Source of the DNA: Verrucomicrobiota bacterium JB024
GTDB taxonomy: Bacteria; Verrucomicrobiota; Verrucomicrobiia; Opitutales; Cerasicoccaceae
Assembly (NCBI GenBank): GCA_030673825.1
Contig: JAUTCS010000118.1
Coordinates: forward strand, 1 to 64,000
Direction of reading: 5' to 3'
Length of the DNA stretch: 64,000 nucleotides
A program made the position numbers and the translations under genes. Positions within the stretch are counted from its first letter, which is position 1; every line of letters begins with the position of its first letter. The notes under the pieces were generated by a model that saw only the letters and a program-made list of their open reading frames with translations, did no database searches and was not told the origin of the DNA. Positions 1 to 8,375 of this stretch are shown here, in pieces.

Positions 1-1
1 G

Positions 2-331
2 AATTACGAGGCCGAGATTCTGACGAATCCGGCCTACCTGCGCATGCGTACCTCCGACACGGCACAGGTCTATGTCTTTACCGATCGGCTGCAAAAAGAA
101 GGGCTTCCCTTTGTCTGGCACCCTTGGGGGCGTCGGGACGGTGAGACGCTGCGGTCTTCTCAAAAGCTCAGCGCTGTCGCCCCCTACGGGCTTGGTGAAA
201 CAGTCGCCGTCACCGAACTGGACCAACTCAACTATCCCGGAGCCTCTGCTGCTCCACCGACACCGCCACTGGGGGACGTGCGCATGTGTCTGTACTTTGA
301 CTGGCATGTGGCCCCGACCGAAGTCGAATAA
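2..331 (+). CDS. Pseudopilin-like protein, C-terminal part (cut by window edge)
   Basis: The frame is open from the left edge to the TAA at 329, so only about the last 109 residues are seen; the N-terminal prepilin signal lies outside. The visible tail aligns by eye with the complete pseudopilin at 10562-11197: both carry a 'NPxYLR' stretch and end in 'GDVRM-x-L-x-FDWHV'. In that family the protein is a type IV pilin or type II secretion pseudopilin relative whose C-terminus normally shows an H-x9-DG motif; here the His is Leu and the Gly is Trp. The role is unknown; such genes are numerous in Verrucomicrobiota and often sit beside carbohydrate-active enzymes. Confidence 0.7.
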   Translation, partial: NYEAEILTNPAYLRMRTSDTAQVYVFTDRLQKEGLPFVWHPWGRRDGETLRSSQKLSAVAPYGLGETVAVTELDQLNYPGASAAPPTPPLGDVRMCLYFDWHVAPTEVE

Positions 332-669
332 GTCCGAATCAGCCGGATGTCGACTCGGCGAAGGATATCGCTGCTGAACAGAGTGATGTGCCCGAAGGCG
401 TGCTCGATACTGTGTGGCATACTGGGGGGGAAGCACACCTCGTTGAACCTGGTCGCTCCATTGTTTAACCGCCTGCATTGCGTTGGATCGTGCAGGGATG
501 GATGGGCAACTTCTGCGCGCTTATACCAGACGATACATAGCGCAACAGTTATCGTATAGGTGTGTTTGCCGGCATAATGCGGGAGCGCCTACTGTGGGGG
601 ATAACCTCAAAAGGAAAGGGCTACCATTCTCGCTTCAAGCGACGGTGGTGTTTCCCGGCGGTACGAACG
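332..669. other. Intergenic gap, nothing recognised
   Basis: This 338-base stretch lies between the pseudopilin tail and the oxidoreductase. I see no convincing gene, RNA or repeat. Short open frames run through it, but none resembles a known protein. Confidence 0.5.
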
Positions 670-1677
670 ATGTGTTTTAAAATATGCCTTATCGGTTGCG
701 GCGATTTTGCCGTTCAAGTCCATGGGTCTGCCCACCTGAGCTACGCCCGCAGCCATCCGCGTACGGAGCTTACCGCTTGTTGTGATATCGATGCCGGGAG
801 GGCGAAGGCGTTCGCGGAGCGGTTTGGGTACTCTCGCCACTATTCCGATATGGAGGCGATGATGGACCGGGAAAGGCCGGATGCGGTGGTTGTACTGGTT
901 ATGCCACAGGTTACGACGAAGGTAGTTTCGGCGGTCCTGTCGCGTGGATTACCGGTTTTTTTGGAAAAACCCCCGGGTATGAACCTGAAGGAAATAGACG
1001 ACTTGATCGCCATTTCCACTACGCGCATGGCTCCGTCACAGGTCGGATTCAATCGGCGTTATATGCCGCTGATGCAACGTGCCCGGAAGATTCTTGAGGC
1101 TGATTTTGCGCCGATCCAGCAGGTGAATTACAACATGATCCGCTATGAGCGCAACGATCCTGATTTTTCCATAACCGCGATTCATGCCATTGATGCCGCG
1201 ATGTTTCTGGCCGACAGTCCGTATCGCCGGGTGAGGTTGGATTACGAGGCGCTTGAGGGGATTGATGTGAGCCGTTGGAACGTTTCACTGCGCGGTGAGT
1301 GCGAGTCCGGCACATTCGTCAATATCCATATCCAGCCGATGGCCGGTTATTTGTCTGAATCCTTTAGTGTGCACGGGGTCGGTGTCTCCCTGCTTGGGGA
1401 GGTCCTGGGGCCCGGGCTTACGGCAAATGTTGGGCGACTGGAGCATTGGGTGGCGGACAAGTGCATCGGAGAGTATTCCGACGCGGGGCTTACGAAATCT
1501 GTCCGGCGAGGTGTTGACGGAGAGTTTGCCGCCTTTTGTGATGCCATTCGTTCGGGGAAAACGCCAACACCCTCGCTGGAGCAGTGTCGGCGGCAAGTTT
1601 GCCTGATGGAGGCCCTTCGGAAGCGCGAGACCGGTGTGATTGATTTCTCCGCTTTAGAGTTAAGCGCACCCCGGTGA
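670..1677 (+). CDS. Gfo/Idh/MocA family oxidoreductase
   Basis: A 335-residue NAD(P)-dependent sugar or sugar-derivative dehydrogenase. The N-terminal Rossmann fold shows 'IGCGDFA' at residues 6-12 and the family's 'EKPPG' motif near residue 100, where the Lys contacts the cofactor; the C-terminal half is the substrate-binding alpha/beta domain. I chose the ATG at 670 because it places the Rossmann strand at the N-terminus, as in the family; the frame extends upstream to 562 without family-like sequence. It is followed by a LacI regulator and a TIM-barrel isomerase on the same strand, which suggests a small regulated sugar-oxidation unit. The substrate cannot be read from sequence. Confidence 0.88.
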   Translation: MCFKICLIGCGDFAVQVHGSAHLSYARSHPRTELTACCDIDAGRAKAFAERFGYSRHYSDMEAMMDRERPDAVVVLVMPQVTTKVVSAVLSRGLPVFLEKPPGMNLKEIDDLIAISTTRMAPSQVGFNRRYMPLMQRARKILEADFAPIQQVNYNMIRYERNDPDFSITAIHAIDAAMFLADSPYRRVRLDYEALEGIDVSRWNVSLRGECESGTFVNIHIQPMAGYLSESFSVHGVGVSLLGEVLGPGLTANVGRLEHWVADKCIGEYSDAGLTKSVRRGVDGEFAAFCDAIRSGKTPTPSLEQCRRQVCLMEALRKRETGVIDFSALELSAPR

Positions 1678-1782
1678 TGGTGTCGGCCCTGGCTGGGCTG
1701 ACATCGCTGACTTTCTTTATCGGGTGCTGTCTTGAATCTGTTTGGACATTGACTCGAACCCGTTTCGCGAAAACAGTTGCGT

Positions 1783-2817
1783 ATGGAAGAGCGCAGGGTC
1801 ACGATCCGCGATATCGCCCGTGAGTGTGGAGTTCACTTTACCACGGTTTCGCGGGCCTTGTCCCGCCACCCGAGCATTCCAGATGCAACCTGCGAGCGCA
1901 TTCAGAGCAAGGCGAAGGAAATGGGCTACACGCCCGACCCGATGCTCTCCGCGATCAGTGCGTACCGTACGAGCATACGCCAGCGAAGTTTTCAGGGTAA
2001 TATCGCGTGGGTGACCAACTATCCGGTGGAGAAAGGCTGGGCGAGGCATGAAATATTCCGGCTGCATTTCAAGGGCGCCCGGCAGCGGGCCGATGAACTC
2101 GGGTATCGCCTGGAGGAGTTCTGGCTGGGTGATCCGTCAATGAGAAGCACGCGGGCGGCCCAGATTCTTCAGGCGCGCAACATTCGGGGGCTGCTTATGT
2201 GCGCCCAGCCTACCGCGGGAGTGAAGCTGGACTTTGACTGGTCCCGTTTTTCCTGCGTGACCTTTGGTTATACCCTGGCGTATCCGGCCCTGCATACGGT
2301 GGCTGGGCATACCTTTCATGCGATGGTGAAGGTGATCGAGCATGTGCGGAGCCTGGGATACAAGCGGTTGGGATTCGCGATATCGTCTGCCGGCGACGAG
2401 CGCATATACAATATCTGGTCCGGAGCTTTCTTGACCCAGCAACAGCATTGGCCCCGGAGCGAGCGTGTCCACATGTACTCTCCCCATCAATTAAACGAAA
2501 AAGGTTTTCTGGCATGGGTTCAGAAGTATAAACCCGATGTTATTCTTGCGCAGGAGCAAGGATTGATCAGCGTTTTGGAAAAAGCCGGGTTCCGGGTGCC
2601 GCAGGACATCGGCTTTGCTACTCCTTCTCTGATAACGGATCCGCGGAAGCCCAGCGGCATCGATGAGAATCCGCAACAGATGGGGGCAGCGGCCGTCAAT
2701 ATGCTGGTTGGCATGCTGCAACGAAACGAAATGGATGTACCGGAAAATGCTCACTGCCTGTTGGTGAAGGGGACTTGGTGTCCCGGTACAACGTTGCGGA
2801 ATAAAGCCCATGACTAG
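1783..2817 (+). CDS. LacI family transcriptional regulator
   Basis: A 344-residue repressor-type protein. Residues 6-55 form the LacI helix-turn-helix with the hinge ('TIRDIARECG' then 'TVSRALS'), followed by a periplasmic-binding-protein-like effector domain. A TTG two codons upstream could also start translation, but the ATG at 1783 gives the usual short leader before the HTH. Two sugar-enzyme genes flank it on the same strand, so local control of those genes is likely. I could not identify an operator. The effector is probably a sugar or sugar acid. Confidence 0.9.
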   Translation: MEERRVTIRDIARECGVHFTTVSRALSRHPSIPDATCERIQSKAKEMGYTPDPMLSAISAYRTSIRQRSFQGNIAWVTNYPVEKGWARHEIFRLHFKGARQRADELGYRLEEFWLGDPSMRSTRAAQILQARNIRGLLMCAQPTAGVKLDFDWSRFSCVTFGYTLAYPALHTVAGHTFHAMVKVIEHVRSLGYKRLGFAISSAGDERIYNIWSGAFLTQQQHWPRSERVHMYSPHQLNEKGFLAWVQKYKPDVILAQEQGLISVLEKAGFRVPQDIGFATPSLITDPRKPSGIDENPQQMGAAAVNMLVGMLQRNEMDVPENAHCLLVKGTWCPGTTLRNKAHD

Positions 2818-2951
2818 AGTGCTAAGCACGAGCGTGTGCGCAGCTTCATGATCGCTGATGAGAGCGCAGGTTCTCATCGATACGAAGAGTGCTACAATTT
2901 TCGCGATGAATGCCTTGCCGGGGAATGGCAGATCGTGATGATAGGACAACC

Positions 2952-3800
2952 ATGATGAGACAATTCTCGGAAATGACGATCCGTGAGCTGCCCGGACAGT
3001 GTTGTTTTTCTACGCTCGGCTGCCCCAAATACTCTCTGGAGGAAGCTCTCAGCCTGGCCGAACATTGGGGGTTTGAGGGTGTTGAACTACGCGCCCTGGA
3101 TGGGACGATCGATTTGGTGGAAGCCCTGAGCCGACGTTTTGGAGAACCAGGGAAGTTGGCCGAGGCAATGCAGGGGAGGGCGGTTCGTATTGCCGCTCTG
3201 GATGCGTCGCTGCACGTGCGCCGCCCGAAGCCGGAAGACCGCGAGGAGTTGCTGGCCCTGGCTGGCTGGGCGGATGCGCTGGGTGTGGAGCGTCTGCGTG
3301 TCTTCGATGGCGGTCGGAACGAAACCGCACTGAGCGAGGAAGCGCGCGATGATATGTTGAGTACTCTTGATTGGTGGCAGCAGGAGCGCCGGAAGCGTGG
3401 GTTTCGATGTGACCTGATGGTCGAGACTCATTGGATATTAACAAACCCCGAGTGCTGCCTGGAACTGGCTCGGGCGGCATCCATGCCTGTGGCTATCCTG
3501 TGGGACAGTTTTCATACCTGGGCACATGCTCCCGTTTCACTGGGTGATACCTGGGCAATGCTCAATCCGTATATTTGCCATATTCATTTTCGGGACGGCT
3601 ACCGGGATGAAAGTAAACCGGAAGGCGCGACCTATACCCTCCCGGGGCAGGGGGACTATCCGCTGGAGGCGCTTTTCACCCTTTTGAAGAAAAGTGGTTA
3701 CTCCAACTGGTTCTCACTGGAGTGGGAGTGGCTCTGGCATCCGGAGTTGCCGTCTCTGGAGGAGGCGCTCGTCACGGGCCGTCAGCGCGGGCTGTGGTGA
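2952..3800 (+). CDS. TIM-barrel sugar phosphate isomerase/epimerase family protein
   Basis: A 282-residue xylose-isomerase-like TIM barrel (AP endonuclease family 2 fold). The probable metal ligands sit at strand ends: Glu in 'MVETHW', Asp in 'ILWDSFHTW', His in 'HIHFRDG' and Glu in 'FSLEWEW'. The ATG at 2952 has an AGGA about seven bases upstream. Family members isomerise or epimerise sugars, inosose or hydroxypyruvate-type compounds; the substrate here is unknown. It is the third gene of the run with the Gfo/Idh oxidoreductase and the LacI regulator, and it ends 4 bp from the convergent IclR gene. Confidence 0.85.
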   Translation: MMRQFSEMTIRELPGQCCFSTLGCPKYSLEEALSLAEHWGFEGVELRALDGTIDLVEALSRRFGEPGKLAEAMQGRAVRIAALDASLHVRRPKPEDREELLALAGWADALGVERLRVFDGGRNETALSEEARDDMLSTLDWWQQERRKRGFRCDLMVETHWILTNPECCLELARAASMPVAILWDSFHTWAHAPVSLGDTWAMLNPYICHIHFRDGYRDESKPEGATYTLPGQGDYPLEALFTLLKKSGYSNWFSLEWEWLWHPELPSLEEALVTGRQRGLW

Positions 3801-3804
3801 ACCA

Positions 3805-4563
3805 TTAGGATGACGCTGCCCGGGCGGCTTCGCAGACGGCTTTGGCATACGAGGGCTCGAAGTCCTCGGGCGCGATATTCGTCGTGGGCGCGAAAATGCC
3901 GACTGCCGCAATCACCTCGCGGTCCTCGTTAAACACGGGTGCGGCCATCCCGAGTAAGCCCGGCCCGTACTCTTCCTGGTTAAGTGCATAGCCGCGGGCG
4001 CGGATCGTGTCCAGTTCGGCTCGGAGGGCCTTGCCACCGGTGATGGTTTTGTCTGTGTATACCTTCAGCTTCCGCTTAAGGGATGGCTCCGTCGCTTCGT
4101 CCCAGGCGAGAAAGACCTTGCCGGGAGCGGTGGCGTGGAGATCGTAGCTGGCCCCGATTTCACCGGTTACGGAGATGGGTTTGACGCCCTTGATGACGTG
4201 GATCATTAGGGCCTTGCTCTGGTACGGGACGCACAGGTAGGTTGATTCGCCGGTTTTGCGATTCAATGCCTTGAGCGCCGGGAGAGCCAGGTCCAGTAGG
4301 GTCGTGCGGTTACGGCTGTTGGCGAAAAACTGAAACGGTGCCAGCGTCAACTCGTACACGGGGCTGGCCGCGTGCTGATCCACCCAGCCCAGGTCGGTCA
4401 GCGTCTCAAGGATGCGCAGGCACATGTTTTTGGAAACATCGGCGCGCCGGGCGATCTCGCTCACCCCGAGGGGTTCGCTGCTGTCCTTGATCACACCGAG
4501 GACGGCGATGCTCTTGCGCAATGCCGTCACGTTGTATTCCTGCCCGCTCTTCTTCGTCGCCAT
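3805..4563 (-). CDS. IclR family transcriptional regulator
   Basis: A 252-residue regulator with an N-terminal winged helix-turn-helix (about residues 10-70, 'LGVSEIARRADVSKNMCLRI') and a C-terminal IclR effector domain ('DLHATAPGKVFLAW', 'GLLGMAAPVFNEDREVIAAVGI'). It is divergent from the DapA-type gene at 4714, with 150 bp between them, so it most likely controls that catabolic operon and itself. IclR proteins usually sense aromatic acids, sugar acids or glyoxylate-type metabolites. The binding site is not obvious. Confidence 0.92.
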   Translation of the reverse strand: MATKKSGQEYNVTALRKSIAVLGVIKDSSEPLGVSEIARRADVSKNMCLRILETLTDLGWVDQHAASPVYELTLAPFQFFANSRNRTTLLDLALPALKALNRKTGESTYLCVPYQSKALMIHVIKGVKPISVTGEIGASYDLHATAPGKVFLAWDEATEPSLKRKLKVYTDKTITGGKALRAELDTIRARGYALNQEEYGPGLLGMAAPVFNEDREVIAAVGIFAPTTNIAPEDFEPSYAKAVCEAARAASS

Positions 4564-4662
4564 GCCGTATTCATCCCATTCGCGACGGACTTATTCAATA
4601 CATTTTGGGGCAAGTTTTATCGCTTGGATTGCGTGTTGGTCGTTATAAATATAAAAAATCGT

Positions 4663-4691
4663 TTGACATTTAAAACAACAGATTCGATTAA
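4663..4691 (+). promoter_or_regulatory. Possible promoter of the DapA-to-MBL operon
   Basis: A perfect TTGACA box lies at 4663-4668 in an AT-rich stretch between the divergent IclR and DapA-type genes. Seventeen bases downstream is GATTAA (4686-4691), a weak match to the -10 consensus. It is well placed to drive the operon that starts at 4714 and to be controlled by the IclR protein. Confidence 0.35.
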
Positions 4692-4713
4692 ACGGATGCA
4701 TTCATTTCTATCC

Positions 4714-5775
4714 ATGAGCACGATAATTCCCGAAAAACTTAAGCTCCTCCGTCAGGGTTGTGTCATCCCGGCGGTTCCTTTGGCGCTGGATAACCACCGC
4801 AAATTTGACGCTACCGCGCAGCAGCGCCTGATGCGCTACTACGTGGATGCCGGAGCCGGCGGCGTGGCCGTGGGCATGCACTTCACGCAGTTCGAGATCC
4901 GCAATCCCGGGATCGATCTGTTCAAGCCGGTGCTCGCCGCCAGTGCCGAGGCAGCCGACGAACAGGCCGCCAAGAGCGGGCGCACGATCCTGAAAATCGC
5001 GGGGATCAACGGCGGCACCGCGTCCGCCGTCAAGCAGGCTGAGATCGCCCGCGAGCTCGGCTACGACTTTGCCATTCCCTCGATGATGGCCCTCAAGGGA
5101 GCCCTCGACGAGGACATGCTTTACCATATGCGCAAGATCGCCGAGGTCATGCCGCTGTTCGGCTTTTATCTGCTGACCGGCGTCGGCGGCATCCACCTGC
5201 CGTACCGTTTCTGGCGCGGCGTGATGGAGTTGGACAACATCTACGGCATCAAGATTGCACCGTTCAACCGGTACTTCACCCTGGACGTCACCCGGGCGCT
5301 GGCCGAATCGGGCCGCATGGACGACATCACGCTCTACACGGGCAACGACGACAGCATCATCTACGACTTGATCACTGCCTACCGCTACCATGTCGGTGGC
5401 GAGGAGCGCACCGTGCGCATCGTTGGCGGCCTGCTCGGGCAGTGGGGTTGCTGGACAAAGAAAGCGGTTGATTTGCTGAAAACCTGCCAGGCCGTCGCGG
5501 CGGGCAAGCAGCCGATCACGCCGGAACTGCTGACCCTCTCGGCCCAGATCACGGACGCCAACGCCGCGCTCTTCGACCCCGGTAACGGCTTTGCCGGAAG
5601 TATCCCCGGTGTCAACGAGGTCCTGCGTCGCCAGGGGCTGATGCAGAACGCGCTGACGCTTAAGCCGAATGAAGTAATGTCACCCGGACAGGCGGCCGAG
5701 ATCGACCGCGTGATGGCGGCCTACCCGCACTTGCAGGATGACGATTTTATCCGCGCTAACCTCAAAAACTGGTAA
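4714..5775 (+). CDS. Dihydrodipicolinate synthase (DapA/NanA) family aldolase
   Basis: A 353-residue TIM-barrel class I aldolase-type protein, longer than the usual 290-300. The Schiff-base Lys is expected in 'YGIKIAPFNR'; the Tyr of the relay is likely in 'FGFYLLTG'. Family members cleave or form pyruvate-linked bonds in 2-keto-3-deoxy acids, sialic acid or dihydrodipicolinate. The context (semialdehyde dehydrogenase, alcohol dehydrogenase and lactonase-like genes downstream) favours catabolism over lysine synthesis. The start could also be the ATG at 4696. It is the first gene of an operon read away from IclR, with only 6 bp to the next gene. Confidence 0.85.
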   Translation: MSTIIPEKLKLLRQGCVIPAVPLALDNHRKFDATAQQRLMRYYVDAGAGGVAVGMHFTQFEIRNPGIDLFKPVLAASAEAADEQAAKSGRTILKIAGINGGTASAVKQAEIARELGYDFAIPSMMALKGALDEDMLYHMRKIAEVMPLFGFYLLTGVGGIHLPYRFWRGVMELDNIYGIKIAPFNRYFTLDVTRALAESGRMDDITLYTGNDDSIIYDLITAYRYHVGGEERTVRIVGGLLGQWGCWTKKAVDLLKTCQAVAAGKQPITPELLTLSAQITDANAALFDPGNGFAGSIPGVNEVLRRQGLMQNALTLKPNEVMSPGQAAEIDRVMAAYPHLQDDDFIRANLKNW

Positions 5776-5781
5776 TGCTTT

Positions 5782-6837
5782 ATGAATACAACCATGGATG
5801 TTTTAGACCCCACGGCTCTGCCGGAATACATCACGACTGAAGAGCAGCTCGAAGACCTGCTCTCGACTCCCGACCAGGGCCTGGTCGATGACTTCGCCCA
5901 ACTCGAAGGCGACATTATGGTGCTCGGTGTCGGCGGCAAGGTCGGCCCCACGCTCGCCCGCATGGCGAAGCGTGCCGCCCCGCACAAGCGCGTTATCGGC
6001 GTGGCCCGTTTCTCCGATCCGGAGGTCAAGGCACGCCTCGAAAGTTGGGGCGTGGAGACGCACTCGGCCAACCTGCTCGACTTCGACTCGGTCAAGGCTC
6101 TACCCAAGGTGAAGAACATTGTCTTCATGGCGGGTAAAAAATTCGGCACCGTCGGTGACGAGCCCTACACCTGGGCGATGAACGCCGTGGCACCGACTCT
6201 TCTCGGCGAGACCCTGCACGAGAACCGTTTCGTCGCCTTCTCGACGCTGTGCGTCTATCCCTTCTCCAATATCAACGGTCCCGGCAGCCAGCCCGACAAG
6301 GACCGCCCCACGCCGCTGGGCGAGTACGCCAACTCCTGTGTCGCCCGCGAGCGCGTGTTCCAGTACTACTCCGAGCGCAGCAACAGCCCGGGCCGGCTGG
6401 CACGCCTTAACTACGCCATCGACCTGCGCTACGGCGCGATCCACGACATCGGCCTGTGGGTTTACAACCGCCAGCCGATCGACATCCGCACCGCCGTTGC
6501 CAACTGTATCTGGCAGGGCGAGTCCACCAGCCACATCTTGCGCTGCCTGTGTCATGGCAACATCCCGGCGACGGCTATTAACATCGGTAAGGAACGACCG
6601 GCCGTCGTCCGGGACGTCGCCATGAAGTTCGGCGAGATATTCGGGATCGAGCCCATCTTCAAGGGCGAGGAAACCGATACCGCCTGGTACAACGACACCT
6701 CCGAGGCCATCGGCCTGTTCGGCCCGACCCAGATCGATATCGACACGATGATCCGCTGGAACGCCTGGTGGCTGCAAAACGGCGGCGTCCTTCACAACAA
6801 GCCCACGCACTACGAAGAGCGTGCAGGCTCATTCTAA
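5782..6837 (+). CDS. NAD-dependent epimerase/dehydratase-like protein
   Basis: A 351-residue extended-SDR-like protein. The nucleotide-binding loop is 'GVGGKVG' near residue 49, followed by a Rossmann pattern. At the place of the catalytic Tyr-x3-Lys the sequence reads 'YANSC', so the Lys is replaced by Cys. The Tyr is kept, as is a preceding Ser region ('FSTLCVYPF'). It may therefore be a non-canonical oxidoreductase or a binding protein rather than an ordinary epimerase. It is translated right after the aldolase, and a possible GTG start of the next gene lies inside its 3' end, which indicates one operon. Confidence 0.75.
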   Translation: MNTTMDVLDPTALPEYITTEEQLEDLLSTPDQGLVDDFAQLEGDIMVLGVGGKVGPTLARMAKRAAPHKRVIGVARFSDPEVKARLESWGVETHSANLLDFDSVKALPKVKNIVFMAGKKFGTVGDEPYTWAMNAVAPTLLGETLHENRFVAFSTLCVYPFSNINGPGSQPDKDRPTPLGEYANSCVARERVFQYYSERSNSPGRLARLNYAIDLRYGAIHDIGLWVYNRQPIDIRTAVANCIWQGESTSHILRCLCHGNIPATAINIGKERPAVVRDVAMKFGEIFGIEPIFKGEETDTAWYNDTSEAIGLFGPTQIDIDTMIRWNAWWLQNGGVLHNKPTHYEERAGSF

Positions 6838-6856
6838 TCCTGACCCAAGCAATCGC

Positions 6857-8353
6857 ATGCCCTCCCCGACACTTTCCACCGACATTATCACCCTCCAGAA
6901 CCGTATTGGCGGTCAGCTCGTTGCCAGCTCCGGCACGGAGTACACCGCCGTGAACAACCCTTCGCACGGGATGCAGATCGCACGGACGCCGCACTCGACG
7001 GCGTCCGATGTCGATCAGGCTGTGGCCGCGGCGAAAGAGGCTTTCGCCTCCTGGAAGGCGACGCCGGTCCTCAAGCGCGCCTCTATTATGTTCCGCTACC
7101 GGGAACTGCTGGAGCAGCACTTCGATGAACTGGCCGCGCTCGTGACCCGCGAGAACGGAAAGACGATCCCTGAGTCGCAGGGAGACGTGCGCCGCGGGAT
7201 CGAGGTAGTCGAACTGGCCAGCGGCATAGCCAGCCAGCTCAAGGGCGGACGCCTGCCCAATATCGCCGGGAGTATCGACGGCGAATCCAGCCGCGAACCA
7301 ATCGGTGTCTGTGCCGGGATCACGCCTTTCAACTTTCCGGCCATGGTGCCGATGTGGATGTTCCCTTTGGCTATCGCCTGCGGCAACACCTTCGTCCTTA
7401 AGCCCAGTGAAAAGACTCCTCTCACGGCCATGCGCCTGGCCGAGCTGGCGACGGAAGCCGGGTTGCCCGGCGGCGTGCTCAATGTCGTCAACGGTGCGCA
7501 GGAGGCCGTCGAGCGCCTCTGCACGCACCCCGACATCGCGGCGGTGAGCTTTGTCGGTTCGACCAAGGTGGCCGAAATCGTTTACCGCACCGCGAGCCAT
7601 GCGGGCAAGCGCGTGCAGTCCGCCGGTGGCGCGAAGAACGCCATGGTCGTCATGCCCGACGCGGACCTCGACTCCACGGTGCGCGCGATCATCGGGGCCG
7701 CCTATGGCTGCGCCGGTCAGCGCTGCATGGCCGGATCGACCGTACTGGCGGTGGGTCCTATCGTCGACGAGCTGGTCGCGCGCTTGAAGGACGCTATTGG
7801 CGAGATCACGCTTCTGCCGACTGACGAGCATCCGGACGCCGGGATGGGCGCAGTCATTGACGCGTCTGCCCGCGAACGCCTACTCAAGACTATCGACCAT
7901 ATCGAGGCCGACGGCCTCACCCTGGTAGCTGACGGGCGCAAAGGCCTGCCCGAGGCCGGTTACTTTGTTGGCCCGACACTGGTGGACGGTGTCACTGTCG
8001 ATAAGGATGTGGCGCAGACCGAGCTCTTCGGGCCGGTTCTTACGCTGGGCCGGGTGCACTCGCTACCAGAGGCGATCGATTGGGCCAACAGCACCGGTTA
8101 TGGTAACGGCGCGGTCATCTTTACCAAGGATGGCGGCACGGCCCGCTATTTCAAGCAGCACGTCCAGTGCGGCATGATCGGCGTCAATGTTGGCGTGCCC
8201 GCCGCGATGGCGGCCTTCTCCTTCTCCGGCTGGAACCGATCCTTCTTCGGAGACCTGCATGTGCAGGGCGAGGAAGGTGTGTATTTTTACACCCGTCAGC
8301 AGGTCAGCTTCACGCGTTGGGACGACGAGTACGTCCGCACCCAGGGCTGGTAA
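6857..8353 (+). CDS. CoA-acylating methylmalonate-semialdehyde dehydrogenase family protein
   Basis: A 498-residue aldehyde dehydrogenase. The stretch 'GAAYGCAGQRCMAGS', holding the catalytic Cys, is the signature of the CoA-acylating methylmalonate/malonate-semialdehyde dehydrogenase branch (MmsA/IolA); 'GVCAGITPFNFPAMVP' and 'LKPSEKTPLTA' are standard cofactor-binding stretches. Family members oxidise a 3-oxo acid with decarboxylation to an acyl-CoA. The ATG at 6857 matches the usual N-terminus; a GTG at 6821 overlapping the previous gene is an alternative. In this operon it could turn the aldehyde released by the aldolase, or made by the downstream alcohol dehydrogenase, into acyl-CoA. Confidence 0.9.
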   Translation: MPSPTLSTDIITLQNRIGGQLVASSGTEYTAVNNPSHGMQIARTPHSTASDVDQAVAAAKEAFASWKATPVLKRASIMFRYRELLEQHFDELAALVTRENGKTIPESQGDVRRGIEVVELASGIASQLKGGRLPNIAGSIDGESSREPIGVCAGITPFNFPAMVPMWMFPLAIACGNTFVLKPSEKTPLTAMRLAELATEAGLPGGVLNVVNGAQEAVERLCTHPDIAAVSFVGSTKVAEIVYRTASHAGKRVQSAGGAKNAMVVMPDADLDSTVRAIIGAAYGCAGQRCMAGSTVLAVGPIVDELVARLKDAIGEITLLPTDEHPDAGMGAVIDASARERLLKTIDHIEADGLTLVADGRKGLPEAGYFVGPTLVDGVTVDKDVAQTELFGPVLTLGRVHSLPEAIDWANSTGYGNGAVIFTKDGGTARYFKQHVQCGMIGVNVGVPAAMAAFSFSGWNRSFFGDLHVQGEEGVYFYTRQQVSFTRWDDEYVRTQGW

Positions 8354-8375
8354 CCTTCAACCTTTCATCTGCCCC

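Noticed and set aside
6659-7831. A 390-codon open frame opposite the epimerase-like and dehydrogenase genes
   Set aside because: It spans the ends of two real genes on the other strand and has a shadow-type composition.
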